Shown here piece after piece: positions 11,401 through 22,406 of a stretch of DNA of 64,000 bases (position 1 is the stretch's first letter; every line of letters begins with the position of its first letter). The stretch spans positions 535,746-599,745 of the forward strand of contig SCFE01000103.1 in assembly GCA_004352715.1 (NCBI GenBank), given 5' to 3'. The notes under the pieces were generated by a model. It was not told where the DNA came from, did not search any database, and saw only the letters and a list, made by a program, of their open reading frames with translations. Source of the stretch: Hofstenia miamia (Eukaryota > Xenacoelomorpha > Acoela). The position numbers and the translations under genes were made by a program.

Positions 11401-12907
11401 NNNNNNNNNNNNNNNNNNNNNNNNNNNNNNNNNNNNNNNNNNNNNNNNNNNNNNNNNNNNNNNNNNNNNNNNNNNNNNNNNNNNNNNNNNNNNNNNNNNN
11501 NNNNNNNNNNNNNNNNNNNNNNNNNNNNNNNNNNNNNNNNNNNNNNNNNNNNNNNNNNNNNNNNNNNNNNNNNNNNNNNNNNNNNNTGAATTCAACTATC
11601 TTAAAACATGTGTTAAAAAATATAGCAAGCGCACGCCGTCTGTGTGAATGCTACTATCTTAAAACATGTGTATAAATTACAAGCGCGATATCGCAATCTC
11701 TCTGTGTGAATACCCTCCTTTATTTCCTCTTGTTTAAATCTCAAGATTGGCTTTATCGCTCGCTTTCTGTGTGAATTCAACTATCTTAAAACATGTGTTA
11801 AAAATACAAGCGCTGTATCGCAAGCTTTCTGTGTGAATGCACCCTAAGATGTAAATAATAACTTGAATGATTTAACCATTAAATCAAATTTCAAATAGGT
11901 GTGAATTAGGAAGAGTTCATCACTCCTCTAAGGCCAACAGTAGTACTAAAATGGAGCGATAATTTTGTTTGGTGCTGTGTTTTTAGTCAATTATTGATGC
12001 AGGTATTTTTAAGTGTTTTTCAAATTTACAGTTTACTTTGATTTTCATTGGTTTTATGGTTTTAATGTGAATGATCATTCCATGTTTGTTAAGCTTCATC
12101 GCTTTATTATGCAAATGTTGGGCGATTAACAGTTATTTAATGTCTGTTTCTATTCCTTAATTCTGAGTATGAAATGTAGTCATTCCCCCCGGAGTTAGGA
12201 TTTGTCCCATTCTTATGTTACCAAAAAATGATTTTATGAGTACACACTCTAAGCATATATATTTAGGATATCAGGATATAAATATTAATGTTCAAAACTA
12301 GTAATATTGTACTCAACCATCAATTTTATTAACAAATTTGTAATTAGTAGCCAAATTAATTAACTATGACATTGCTACCTGCTTGTACTATATTGCTGGA
12401 AAAGTAATTGCAATAAGAAATTTTAAATTTCTTATTACACTAATAAACGTTTTTGATATATTTTTTATCATAAATTATACGTATTAGCCATTTTAGAATT
12501 ATGCGAAGAAAAGTAGTGCTAAAATCCCCTCTATCCCGTTACAATTATCCACCAAATAGTCAAATCTTGCACATTTTTAGATTTTCCTACTCTGCAGACC
12601 TGCTGATAGGTCAACATGTAATTTTATGCTGCATGTACGTCTTGCAAATTATCGGCATGTTTCCAACTCTAGTTTGTAGATATTAGATGAAAACTTAAGG
12701 CATACAGACAATCTTCAATTGATATACCTTCAGCGAGTTCATTTCGTCCAACATTACTCGATTAGAATTCTCGGATGCTGCTAATCGAAGCTCGAGGTTT
12801 TGATTTCTGTTGTCTGCATTGGGGTACGAACTAAATCTCTGCTGCATTTCGTATTCTGGTCGAGGGGATGTGATACCAGGAAGAGGATCGTACCTTGCTA
12901 AGTTCAT
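2442..12907 (-). CDS. Multi-exon coiled-coil protein, about 426 residues visible, 3' end not found
   Basis: Nine exons read in order on the minus strand: 12728-12907 (ATG start, 60 codons), 8335-8478, 7310-7425, 6188-6380, 4218-4300, 4078-4173, 3392-3631 (or 3406-3631), 2820-2916 and 2442-2570. Each has an AG acceptor, and the intron phases fit one another (0, 0, 2, 0, 2, 2, 2, 0). The exons total 1278 nt without a stop. After a proline-rich start (MNLARYDPLPGI) the protein is almost all charged heptad-like helix, e.g. VIEQLKRMQQAIYANQQ and KLRADLTSAYDNERLKMQ. It is probably a cytoskeletal or ciliary coiled-coil protein. The last exons (KLEENSSHSVKDLDEKF; EAIGNVEADLKDKIRNE) recall CCDC154-like proteins, but this is a weak impression. 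The exon ending at 2820 lacks a GT donor, and the 3392 donor is weak. Introns are loaded with transposons. Confidence 0.7.
4795..6100 (+). mobile_element. mariner-like DNA transposon, near full length, transposase inactivated
   Basis: Inverted ends GGGTGTGTCAAAAGTAGCTT (left) and the matching AAGCTACTTTTGACACACCC (right) are flanked by TA on both sides, the usual Tc1/mariner target duplication. Inside are a helix-turn-helix start (KMEILKLYYKNGDTATAELR), the first acidic motif WPDKAYFSMDG, QHDGAPPHYSKQARDF, and WPPRSPDLSPLDF. From the second D to the D of LDF there are about 42 residues, close to the DD41D group of the IS630-Tc1-mariner superfamily. The frame is broken by a shift near 5105, stops at 5373 and 5472, and a shift near 5880. 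It lies in an intron of the coiled-coil gene. The near-perfect ends with broken coding suggest moderate age. Confidence 0.85.
6953..7181. mobile_element. MITE of PIF/Harbinger type, 229 bp
   Basis: The terminal inverted repeats are GGCCGGGCGCAAACATCA at the left and TGTTTGCGCTCAGCC at the right. The element is flanked by TAA on both sides (6950-6952 and 7182-7184), the three-base TWA duplication typical of PIF/Harbinger. It has no coding capacity. It sits in an intron of the coiled-coil gene, about 130 bp from an exon. The superfamily is inferred from duplication size and GG-starting ends. Confidence 0.65.
9052..9381. mobile_element. hAT-type MITE, copy 1 (330 bp)
   Basis: The ends are CAGACTTGTCAACGAGCCGA and the inverse ...TTTGACAAGTCTG. 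Flanks tagtcaaa (9044-9051) and taatcaaa (9382-9389) match at 7 of 8 bases, an 8-bp duplication as made by hAT transposases. The interior has repeated GAGCCGAGC words, and no protein is encoded. A second copy is at 42356-42729 with its own different duplication, which confirms mobility. Confidence 0.8.
10175..11845. mobile_element. Foldback-like element with arms built of short tandem repeats
   Basis: Two arms (about 10175-10715 and 11280-11845) are inverted copies of each other. Each is made of about six units centred on TTCACACAGAAAG (left) or CTTTCTGTGTGAA (right), with shared spacer words such as ATTTTCTAGCAATGTATTAA and AAAACATGTGTTAA. The outer ends mirror each other: AGGGTGCATTCACACAGAAAG-like at the left and its inverse ending CACCCT at the right. 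A 560-bp AT-rich core without coding separates the arms. This matches the architecture of foldback elements (long inverted arms made of direct repeats). N gaps sit inside both arms, at 10372-10540 and 11383-11586. I could not define a target duplication. Confidence 0.65.
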
Positions 12908-13150
12908 ATGGATTTGGTAAATTTCTTTGTCTAAAAACTATATTACAGAGCTTCTTAATTCTAACACCGTGTTAAATATTGAAATAGCTCATAAAAAATA
13001 CATCATTCTGCAATATATTTCTTAATTACTATCGGCCTTGCAGTTGAAATGTTAAAAGCCATATGAGTAATTAATAGATTGAAGATTGCACAGGTGTTTC
13101 ATTGGGGCTCGATCTAGAGTCTTTGACATTTATAATATAAATCGAACATA

Positions 13151-14507
13151 CAGTCCTGGAAAAATGCATTCGACCACCTTGCTATTTTGAATAAATAATG
13201 AACATTCATTGGATAGAGTGTGTCTAAAATTATAACTAAATGTTACTTTGGTTAAGTACGGAAAATGTGTATGTCTAATACCATAAAATAAGCAAAATAA
13301 CAATTGGCTATTAATTTTTAATCAAAACTAGAAAATTTGTATTAGAAAAATGTATTCGGCCACCTGAAAAAATTTTAACAAATGTGCAAATCCGAAAAAA
13401 GTAAATTCAAAATAAGATACATAAATTAATAATTGATGCAATACAAACACTTAGCGAAAAAAGGTCTCTTCTAATATTTTGTAGGGTGTACCTTTGAGCT
13501 AATAACAGCTTCAAGGCGATCAGGGATTGAAGTAAAAATTCTTTCAATACAGCTGTTGGGAAGTGCATATTTTTGATAATGCTAAGGTCTGGAGATTGGC
13601 CAGGCCAGTCAGCAAGGATAGCAACCTCATTATTGTGGAGGAAATTTTTCATTTCTTTTGAGGTATGACATGGAGCCACACCCTGCTGATATATTGATCA
13701 CTTGTAAGGAGTGGCAAGAATTCCTTTTCTAGAATCCCAGCATATTAAGAGCTTAGGAGAGTACCAGTGATGTGAGCAATCTTGCGAAAGCTACACTTCT
13801 ATATTGCACCCCATACCATTACAGACTACTTCCCACCATAATTCATGGTCCTCGAGAAAATTGAAGCAAGAATATGAACTTCTGCCTAGTTCGCCTCTTT
13901 ATCAACATTCTTTTCGATGAGTATAGCTCAAATCTCGACTCATCTGAAAATATAACATTAGACCAATGTTCAGATGAATTGTCTCTCATTAAATTGACCC
14001 ACCTCACCCGGCGTAATCTTTGCTTTGGGGTTAAGAATGGCTTTCTGGGTGCCACGAAAGTGCCAATTGAGTACTTCTTCAGGATGTTTCGCACAGTTCT
14101 TGCTGCCACGAGGTGACCATCAGAAAATTCCTTGCAAAATCCCTCTGAAATCTTCCTGGGATTTCGTTTTGAAAGACACATAAGAGCTGATTGGGAGGTT
14201 TTGGAGGTCTTCCTTGGTCTTGCGGACTTTGGCTTGGGGCAATGATGTTTTCAGAAGTGAAACGTCTGATGATTTCCCCGACAGTACTTCGAGGTCGCTC
14301 TACAAGTCGGGCTAATCCCTTCCAAATGTTTGGAGATAATCACCTCGCGGATGGCAAGAGGTACGTAACCAGGCATCATATATGGCGAGGAAAGACTGTT
14401 ATTAGACATTTTCAATATAAATAGATTGAAAAAAGCTCAACCAATTAAATTTCTTACAGATTCCCTAATTTGGTTTGAACTGGCTGAATACATTTTTCCA
14501 AGAAAAG
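13151..14507 (-). mobile_element. Tc1-like transposon, catalytically dead
   Basis: The left end CAGTCCTGGAAAAATGCATT (preceded by TA) matches the inverse of the right end near 14485-14503 (TGGAAAAATGTATTC). On the minus strand, pieces of a Tc1 transposase follow in order: an N-terminal DNA-binding part near 14400-14200, LTPKQRLRRVRWVNLM, NVIFSDESRFEL (first catalytic D), then APCHTSKEMKNFL and WPGQSPDLSIIKN. The second catalytic aspartate position reads G (QQGVAPCHT) and the final glutamate reads K (IIKN), so two of the three catalytic residues are lost. Stops and frameshifts are also present. A second end-like sequence at 13341-13370 suggests a duplicated or subterminal repeat. Confidence 0.8.
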
Positions 14508-16348
14508 ATTAGCTAACTACAACCATTGTACCATTTCTCTTTAAAATTTTAAGCAAACAGTGATAATTATGTCTCAACATCAGAGTATTGTCGTGTAGGG
14601 AAAATAAACTAGCGTGTATATATCCGGAGTTTTGCGTGTATGTACAAGTATGTAGTCCGAACTATCATTGTATGTATTTCAGTAAGCCTGAACGCAAATT
14701 ATCGTGTATTTTCATATATTATAACATGTATCTTTTATTTATGCTGTACGTGTGAACTGGTTTTCCAATTGTTTGTTTTGTGCTTTTGATTTCTACTCGA
14801 ATGTTGATTTCTAAAATACACTACACCACATGCCTATTATGGCAAGAATAATGCTAATAAACAAAAAATATCTAAAGATTTTAATTAATCTGGTACGTGT
14901 TGAACTTCGGGTCGAGGGCCTGTCCGTGTATATCATGTATTCAAAATCTGACGCTTATTTTAGTCAGCGTGTATCATGTATGTATCACAAAGTTGTTCGT
15001 GTATGTACATGTATGTATCAAGTTCAATCGTTCCGTGTATTTTTTCGTGTATGTATGTATACACGACAATACACTGCTCAACATTGATGAATTCCTCTTT
15101 CTGAAACTCCAAATCTAATTAAAAAATAACTATCACATTCTTGGCGTCCATTTCTTAGAAATATTTATGACAAATCATGGGTGGCCGAGTTCTTTTTTCC
15201 AGTATTGTATATTGAAAGAGAAGATCACAGCACAGTCGTTGAAAATTAGTGACCAAGTACATTTATTGTAGTTTTGCTTTAACGATATGCTTTCTATCTT
15301 TAGGGTGGGAATGTTTGCTTAAATTTGGGCAGGATATCAATAAAGTTATGCACATTGTCTTTTAAAAGAATTTATTCGAATTGTAAATAACATTCGCGAA
15401 GATAATCTCATACAATTCTGATTGACTGGGGTAGGGACCACACTGCACTGTAGTCAGATTGTGGTCGGCGGTCCCATTATGCGAAGGACGGTCTGAGGGT
15501 ACGGTCTACTCAAAACCAAAATTCAGCATACAATTCATTTATTCGGAATTATCAAACAAAGCATCAAAATCATTATCTATTTCATCACTCTGAAATTAAG
15601 CCCGCAATGCTTAATTATCTCAGCACGGTCACGCACTACTATGAAAGACACTACAGCCGTTCTTGAAAATGGCCGGAGTGGTCTCGTGAAAACATGCTAC
15701 CAAATTCCAGGAGTGGCACGCTACGGCCAAGTAATTAAGTCAGAGCACTCTCGTTAAAAGGCACTATAAATGCTCAAATATTTCGCTACATAATACAAAA
15801 CTCTATTTTCTTTTGTCTCACTATTTTTACCTTTTGCATTTCCTTCTTACATCTGTACGTATTTTAGAAGAATGGCATTATGATATTTGAGTAAAGTGAG
15901 AAGCAACCTAATAATGGCCCATACATAGTTTACCCGTAAATTCTTAAAAGTTCGAATGGGAATTTATCAAGTTTTTTCATATTGAATGAATTTTATAGTT
16001 TTTACGCAGAAGTAGCATTTCTTCTTTTAATACATATGTGATAAATAACAAAATTTTGATTCCTGAATATTTCATTATCGAAGCGTCCAAAATGTATTTA
16101 ATACAGGATTCAAAGTAGTAATTAGTTTATAAAAATGTTCAGAAGAAAATCATACCCTCTAGTGGAATCTATGCGTTACGCTTCAAAGTAGCCATTAGTG
16201 ATCTAAATTTAATGTAGCTATGTTAGTTGCGCCAATTGCTCGCATGTCAATTCTACGTTCATAAAAGATTAAGAAATAGTTTGGCTCAGAAATTTAAGCG
16301 AATATCTGGCACCTACTAAGTTGAACGGTTATACGTTGTGCACGTAAA
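14508..16348. other. Intergenic region upstream of CEP83
   Basis: There is no gene. From about 14600 to 15075 many CGTGTAT and TGTATGTA words recur in one orientation, with a short inverted copy (tacacgacaatacac) at the right edge. From about 15425 to 15750 base composition is less AT-rich, with an inverted GGGACCACA...TGTGGTC...GGTCCC hairpin at 15435-15476. This second patch could be a promoter-proximal or transposon-derived segment; I cannot tell which. Confidence 0.4.
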
Positions 16349-18466
16349 ATGGCCAAGAGTATGAAACACCTTTCCTCCTCTGTACCAAATCTCTCAGAAC
16401 TTCTCGGACATGTTAAATCAGAAGGAGAACTGCAAAAGGTTATTGCAGACGAAAGAATGCGGGCTCAGAAGCACAAAGATAACTACGAGCAGCTGAAATC
16501 CGAGTTCGAAAGACTGTTAATAGTCAATAATCAACTGAAGAATGATATTGATCAGAAAAATGACGCTAACTCGCCAGAGTACAAGTTTGATTCTGTAGTA
16601 AAAAAGCTAGAAAATAGACTTCAGAAAGCACTTTCAGAAAATGAAAATCTAAAGGAACAATCAATAACACCAAACAAATTGGAGTTGATTAAAGCACGTA
16701 TCATGAATGAGTTTGAAGGTAGTTTTAGAGAAAAAATCTTACAACTACAAGAGGAAATAGAATCGCAGCAGACGGAATTTAATAAACTTCGTTATGATTA
16801 CACATTTTTAAAATTTGAATATGAAAATGAGGTACAAGGTAAAAATAAGGAATTGAAAGATTCAAAATCTTTCTATGAAGAAACCATTGCAAATCTTGTT
16901 GTGGAGAAAGAAAACTTGTTGGAGGAATATTCAAAAGCAACTGACATTGAAAACAAGAGAATGAGAAGCCTTCAGCAGGAGAATATTAACAAAACCCAAA
17001 AAATAAAGTCATTAGAAGGTCACATTGAAGAACTGCAAACACGAATAGAAAATGAGAAAGACGGTGAAGCGCTCAGATTGTGTGAACTGAAAAGTGAATT
17101 GAGCGAAACGTCTGCCAAATTAAAAATTTCAGAAAGTGAAAAATCATCATTAAGTACACAAAACGACTATGTAAAATCAGTTTTAAAGGATCAATTAGAC
17201 TTGAACAAGGAGCTTAGTAATAATGTTAGCGAATTAAAAGTTGAAAACTCTAAGTTATGCTCAAATTTAGAGGAACTATCACATAGATTTAAGTTGTCGG
17301 AAAGTAACTTCAAACTTGAAAAGTCCAAATTTTGCAATAAAAATGAAAGTGAAATAGAAGTTTTGAGAAATATTAATGAAGAGCTTCATACCAATGTTGA
17401 AGTCTTAAGATCTACAATTGAATCAAATAAAAAAGCTCTTATAAATAATGAAAAAGAGCATGCAAAGGCAGTCAAATCTTTGAAGGAAGACTTCTTCCAA
17501 AAGTCTACTTTTGCATCCAACATTAAAATTGAACAAGAAGCAGTGATTGATAGCCTTCAAAAGCGGATAGACGAATTAAACGGCTTTCGTAATGATGAGA
17601 GAGAAAAATTCCAAGAAATGATTTCTAGTGCTGAAAAACAGAACTATGAATTTGAAAAACAGATGGTAGAGTTAAAAACTCGCTTGGAAATCAAAGAAAC
17701 AATTGAACAAGAACTAGAACAAGAGAAGAAAACTTCAAATAAAATTCGTCAGGAGCTATCCGATGCTCAACATGAATTAATGAGTTTACAGCAGAATGAC
17801 ATGGAATTAACTAAAAACGATGAACGACTAAAGGGCATAATTTCAAGTTTGACAGAAAAATTACATGTCTTCAAATCAGAATTAAATGGGATCCACGACA
17901 AAAATGATATAGCACATTGCAAAGAAAAACTGGATTGGGAGAAAGACAGGCATAGCTTCTGCCAAAAAATTGACAAACTGGAATTGGAATTGCACAGATT
18001 TAAACGAAAGCTAAAGAAAGTTGGGATTGTTCATCAGAAGAAGAAAGCCTACTATCAGGAATTTGTAAACAAGCTTAAGGAGCGCGCATCACAGCTTGAA
18101 ATAAAGGAAGGTCTTTTGCGAGCCGAACAACAACACATGAACAGCATGGTGCCTAAAAAGTCTTACAGTAAACTACATCGTCAACTTCGTGATCTGCAAA
18201 GAAAGTATGGTGAATTTACCGAAGTCATTCAAACCGATCCAAATTTTCCATTAATTGATGAGAAAGTGCTCTCCCCAAATCATTACAATAACTTCGATTC
18301 GAATAAGAACGATTTTGAAACTTTTAATGAAAATGCAAGTTGGCTTCAAGACAAACTCATTCGATGTAAAAAACTTCAAACCAATGAAGAAAAAAAACAC
18401 TACGATTTAATGGAGAACGAGAAAAATCTCAGTGGACTTATGGATAGCTTTGAATTAAATTACTAG
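16349..18466 (+). CDS. CEP83: Centrosomal protein of 83 kDa homologue, 705 residues, intronless
   Basis: CEP83 (CCDC41) is a distal-appendage protein that anchors the mother centriole to the membrane at the start of cilium formation. The reading frame is one uninterrupted coiled coil of 705 residues, close to the human length of about 700. Diagnostic blocks match vertebrate CEP83 in order: IADERMRAQKHKDNYEQLKS (about 32-51), ITPNKLELIKAR (106-117), FNKLRYDYTFLKFEYE (144-159), and near the end KKSYSKLHRQLRDLQRKYGEF (residues 603-623, shown here as conserved block) followed by IQTDPNFP. The start is chosen because AAAATGG has a good initiation context and the conserved region begins just inside. 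There is no intron, stop or frameshift, whereas neighbouring genes are cut into many exons and vertebrate CEP83 has many introns. No poly(A) tract or target duplication remains visible. Confidence 0.93.
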   Translation: MAKSMKHLSSSVPNLSELLGHVKSEGELQKVIADERMRAQKHKDNYEQLKSEFERLLIVNNQLKNDIDQKNDANSPEYKFDSVVKKLENRLQKALSENENLKEQSITPNKLELIKARIMNEFEGSFREKILQLQEEIESQQTEFNKLRYDYTFLKFEYENEVQGKNKELKDSKSFYEETIANLVVEKENLLEEYSKATDIENKRMRSLQQENINKTQKIKSLEGHIEELQTRIENEKDGEALRLCELKSELSETSAKLKISESEKSSLSTQNDYVKSVLKDQLDLNKELSNNVSELKVENSKLCSNLEELSHRFKLSESNFKLEKSKFCNKNESEIEVLRNINEELHTNVEVLRSTIESNKKALINNEKEHAKAVKSLKEDFFQKSTFASNIKIEQEAVIDSLQKRIDELNGFRNDEREKFQEMISSAEKQNYEFEKQMVELKTRLEIKETIEQELEQEKKTSNKIRQELSDAQHELMSLQQNDMELTKNDERLKGIISSLTEKLHVFKSELNGIHDKNDIAHCKEKLDWEKDRHSFCQKIDKLELELHRFKRKLKKVGIVHQKKKAYYQEFVNKLKERASQLEIKEGLLRAEQQHMNSMVPKKSYSKLHRQLRDLQRKYGEFTEVIQTDPNFPLIDEKVLSPNHYNNFDSNKNDFETFNENASWLQDKLIRCKKLQTNEEKKHYDLMENEKNLSGLMDSFELNY

Positions 18467-19849
18467 TTGTAAATAATTTATAGTAAGAAATTTTCTGTTT
18501 TGTTTAGTTTTTAAGAATATTGCAAGAACGAAAAATTTTCATGAAACAGCATGTTTCGTTGTGTCTCATTTTCAATACGTACATACATATTTAATCAATG
18601 TTAAAACTTTAAATATAAATTTTAAACATTTTAATTGAGAAAAGGAGGGACATTCTCTTAGATTGATCATTAAAGTTAATCAAGGTAATATAAATGGGCT
18701 TCAAATATCGTTATATAGGCTATTATATTCCATCTGCTATTATGTAATATTGAGGTGGCCATTCTGGAGAATTTCCTACTGCAAGAATTTTAATTGTATA
18801 CATATAGGATCATGTAAAATTAGCAACCATTTAAAACAGAAATGTCATATTTTTACAAAACACCAAGATTGCATCTTGCCAAGTATCTACGAATAATCCA
18901 TAAGGAAACGTGACGCAAATAGACGTTAAAGACTTTTTTATAACTGCTTAGATTAGATTTTCAGAAAACCTTATTGCAACAACGAAACAGAGTGGGTTTT
19001 ATAACATATCTTGAGAAGGCTCATATGTTTCAATGTTATTTGCTTTAAATCCATTATGCAAAACGGGATGAGTATCGGTCAAATACTATATTGTGGTGAC
19101 TTATGCGTGATCAGGTTTTGACTGCTCTTGTTAGTAAATCTATGAGTATCATTTTGGAAATTTCATCCTAAATGAGATTTTTACATTTAAAATCTTACTT
19201 CATTGTTGGATTAATGATTCATATCTAACAAATCTAATTTTTAGATTTCATCAAAAAACATTTATATTTAAAGTATCATTTCACAAATAAGCTTAGTCAT
19301 GCTTTTATTTATTATTTATTGTTAACGAACTACTATCTGCAGTATGAAATACTTTCCTAGTTGTTTAAAAATTGTTCCTGTTGCATGAGGTACTACAGAT
19401 TGATTCTGACCCAATAAACACACGGTGTTCTGCACACAAAATTCGATTAAAAAATCTAATCCTCAAGTAAAATAATTTAGTAAGATAAAGCAAATATCCT
19501 ACCTTCAAGGAAACTAAAAACATTTAAAGAATTAGAAATATATATATATATATTAAATCAACAGGCTAGATAGTTTTTTTTTCGGAAAAAATGTTTAAAA
19601 CGTTTTTATAGTAAAAAAGACAAGTTTTTTCTGTTTTTATGTTTTTATTTCTTTAAGCGATAAAGAGGTAACAAAAATTAAATTATGTAATAAAAACGTT
19701 AACAGAAAAAGTTTATTCGTGAAAGAAGTTATTGTTTGTTGAGCTGCCTTTATAGGAACATCAAATGGTATACTTTCTCTTTGCTAAATTGAGCGCACAG
19801 CTTGACATGTGTCATTCTGAGTGATAGATGAGATTTAGATAAATTACTA
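18467..19849. other. AT-rich intergenic DNA after CEP83
   Basis: No coding or repeat structure was recognised, apart from a short (TA)n at about 19541-19554. No obvious AATAAA lies directly after the CEP83 stop; the 3' end of that transcript is not clear. Confidence 0.4.
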
Positions 19850-21660
19850 AAAGATAAAAAACAAGCTTTAAAGGATGGAAATGAGAGTCAAGTAAACAGA
19901 ATTCAAAGAGTTATCGTGAAAATAGTACTTCAACTTAGTAAAGATAAAATTAATCAATTAACAATTGAAGAGGCTCAGAATGAAATGCAAAGAAGAAAGT
20001 ATAGTAGTATGAACAGAATAGAAATGAAAGAGAATGAAGCTTTACTTCTAAATAATTTTTTCAGTCACTTCAGTAAATACAAAGATAAGGATGAAATCCT
20101 GAACTCTTCAAGAGGAAAAACTTTAACAGCTTTTCAATAAGATTAACATTAATTCATCACCTGGTATGTCAGAATAAATACCCAATTGGTTTTAGAAAAC
20201 ATTCTCCAAAAAATTAGTGAAGTTTATGCATCAACATTCAACAAATGCTTTAGAACTTTGACATATCCAAAACGAAGATTGAAACAAAAGTATTTCCAGA
20301 AAATCTCAACAAATTTCGGCAAATCATATATCATAGTTACTCCTTCGTTACCGAGGATATTAGATAAATGTACATCGGATATATATACATATGTTAAATA
20401 TAGAATTCCTTTGGATGAATACCAATTTGCATATAGAATGAACACAGGAATATCAAATGTGTTATTATATACTACAAAATTCTGAATACCAATTCATTTG
20501 CAAAAAACATATATTCTTTGATTACAGCAATGCCTTCAACTCGATAATGTAACATAAGTTCATTAATACAATGGGCAAGGAAATCATGTGGCTAGCTGAT
20601 TGGCTAAAAGAATAAATGCATAACTGGAATCAACAAATACGGTACGAAAGAACAAAATTTACAAAAGAAATTAATATGTTGGTTGGAGTGCCTCATGGTG
20701 GTCCTCTTAATGAAATGCCTTTCACTGATGAGACAAACCTTATCTCTAATTATACATTGCACATTAATCGTAACCAATGTGATATATCGAAACACTCTGA
20801 TGATACAAGGATTATCTGCAACATACGTAAGAACACTGAAATTGATGATTTTCAGTATTATCAAAGCAGCAAAAATTTATTCGCTAAGGCATCAGAAAAA
20901 TGTAATTTAAAAATGAAGGTATCGAAACAGCTGAACTTGTTATAGCACACCCAAACATTACGAAAGACCCCATGAAAGAACTTATAAGCTACAACACAAC
21001 AATTGGTGGAGTAGAAACTATATGTGAAGAGTTGATTCCCATAAATACCTTTGATTATGAATAGCAAAAAGCTTAAGATGGGAGGAATATGTAAATTCTA
21101 TTGTGAGGAAAGCCAATTACAAAATTAAATTCACGTATTCTTTATGGAATTTCTAAATAAAGAAAATCAAAAATATGTTTTCAAAACTTATATGTAGCCT
21201 AATTATTTATATGCAGCTGAGGAATGGGTTTCAGCATTAATAGGAAGGTCAACGGAAATGCCTAAAAATCCCTCTTAAGTTATTGTCAAAGATGACTAAC
21301 ATTGAAAAAAGAAAATCGTGTTGATTACATTAACGAAAAATTTAAAGTTCAATTTGAAACAACTAGTCAGAAAATCCTTAGAAATGAAAATCATCCGCTC
21401 CATGATGAATTTGAAAAATCCAACAACAAAACTCGCAATGAATATGTTTTACAGAAATACCAACATATTGTTTATAAGCATTCTTTCATCTACTCTGACA
21501 GCAAATATCTAATCAATAGAACTCCTATAGTAATGCTATCTATTCCTCTTTACATTGTAGCTTTCCTGAGGTGTCCAATAATTGAAACAGACACACATGC
21601 ATACATATATATATGTCATCTCAAGAAATTTGAATCATTTTAATTGGACAACACTAAGCG
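19850..21660 (+). mobile_element. Heavily decayed non-LTR retrotransposon (reverse transcriptase remnants)
   Basis: Pieces of a reverse transcriptase follow in order in shifting frames. Near 20380-20530 are YRIPLDEYQFAYRMNTG and a degenerate DYSNAFNS (motif A). At about 20680-20740 comes MLVGVPHGGPLNEMPF (the 'GVPQGSxLSPxLF' motif B). Near 20790 is HSDDTRIICNIR, a degraded YxDD catalytic box. The end at 21302-21650 contains a NENHPLHDEF segment like that at 1684-1932. Many stops and shifts are present, so it is an old dead copy. The clade is not determined. Confidence 0.6.
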
Positions 21661-22111
21661 GAAGAAAACTAAATTGATTTTCTTCAAAATAAGTGTTGTG
21701 CGATAATTCAATTTGCAAGTTCACTACATGCTGTACAACAAAGTGAAATAGCGTGATTTAAACAAGAAGACTTAGTCAGCAATAAATCATCGTAGATGAT
21801 TTTATAGATTAATAGATTTTTGTGTACAACCTGTTTGAAATATACACTTTCAATTTTCAATCGACGTCGTAAATGAAATTTTTAAAAATCCTTGCAAGTT
21901 GTTGAAGAGATCAACAACATAATATGCAATACTGAAATGTCAGACAAAATCTTCCAGACAGGGATTGATCGTATATGCTTTTCTAGATGATAAAGAAACG
22001 TCAGAATTTATTATATCATTTTCTCACTAATGTATTAACATAGCAAATTTCATACGCGCGAAATTGAAGATAATATTTCTCAGATTATTAAATGAACCTA
22101 ATTTCTTCCTA

Positions 22112-22154
<43 letters not shown>

Positions 22155-22406
22155 GATGTAATATATGACGTATATGTATCAAATTATTTCAATTATGTTA
22201 TGCGGATCATCAAAATACTATTATGTAAGACGTAAGACCATCATTAAATAAATTCTTTTGACAATAGTTTCTGAATAACTTTGATAATTATATTAAAAAC
22301 AATTGATACAATCAAAACAATTCATAAAACCAAATTTTTATTTACAAAATCAAAACAGGTAACTAAATATATTCACTATTATAACCAATAACTGGGCATA
22401 AATTAG
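21661..22406. repeat. AT-rich spacer with (AT)n microsatellite
   Basis: A run of about 40 bases of alternating A and T occupies 22114-22154. The rest is AT-rich and shows no coding. Confidence 0.6.

Noticed and set aside
10175-11845. CRISPR-like array, because short direct repeats are regularly spaced
   Set aside because: Eukaryotic context, inverted arms, variable spacing and unit divergence fit a foldback element.
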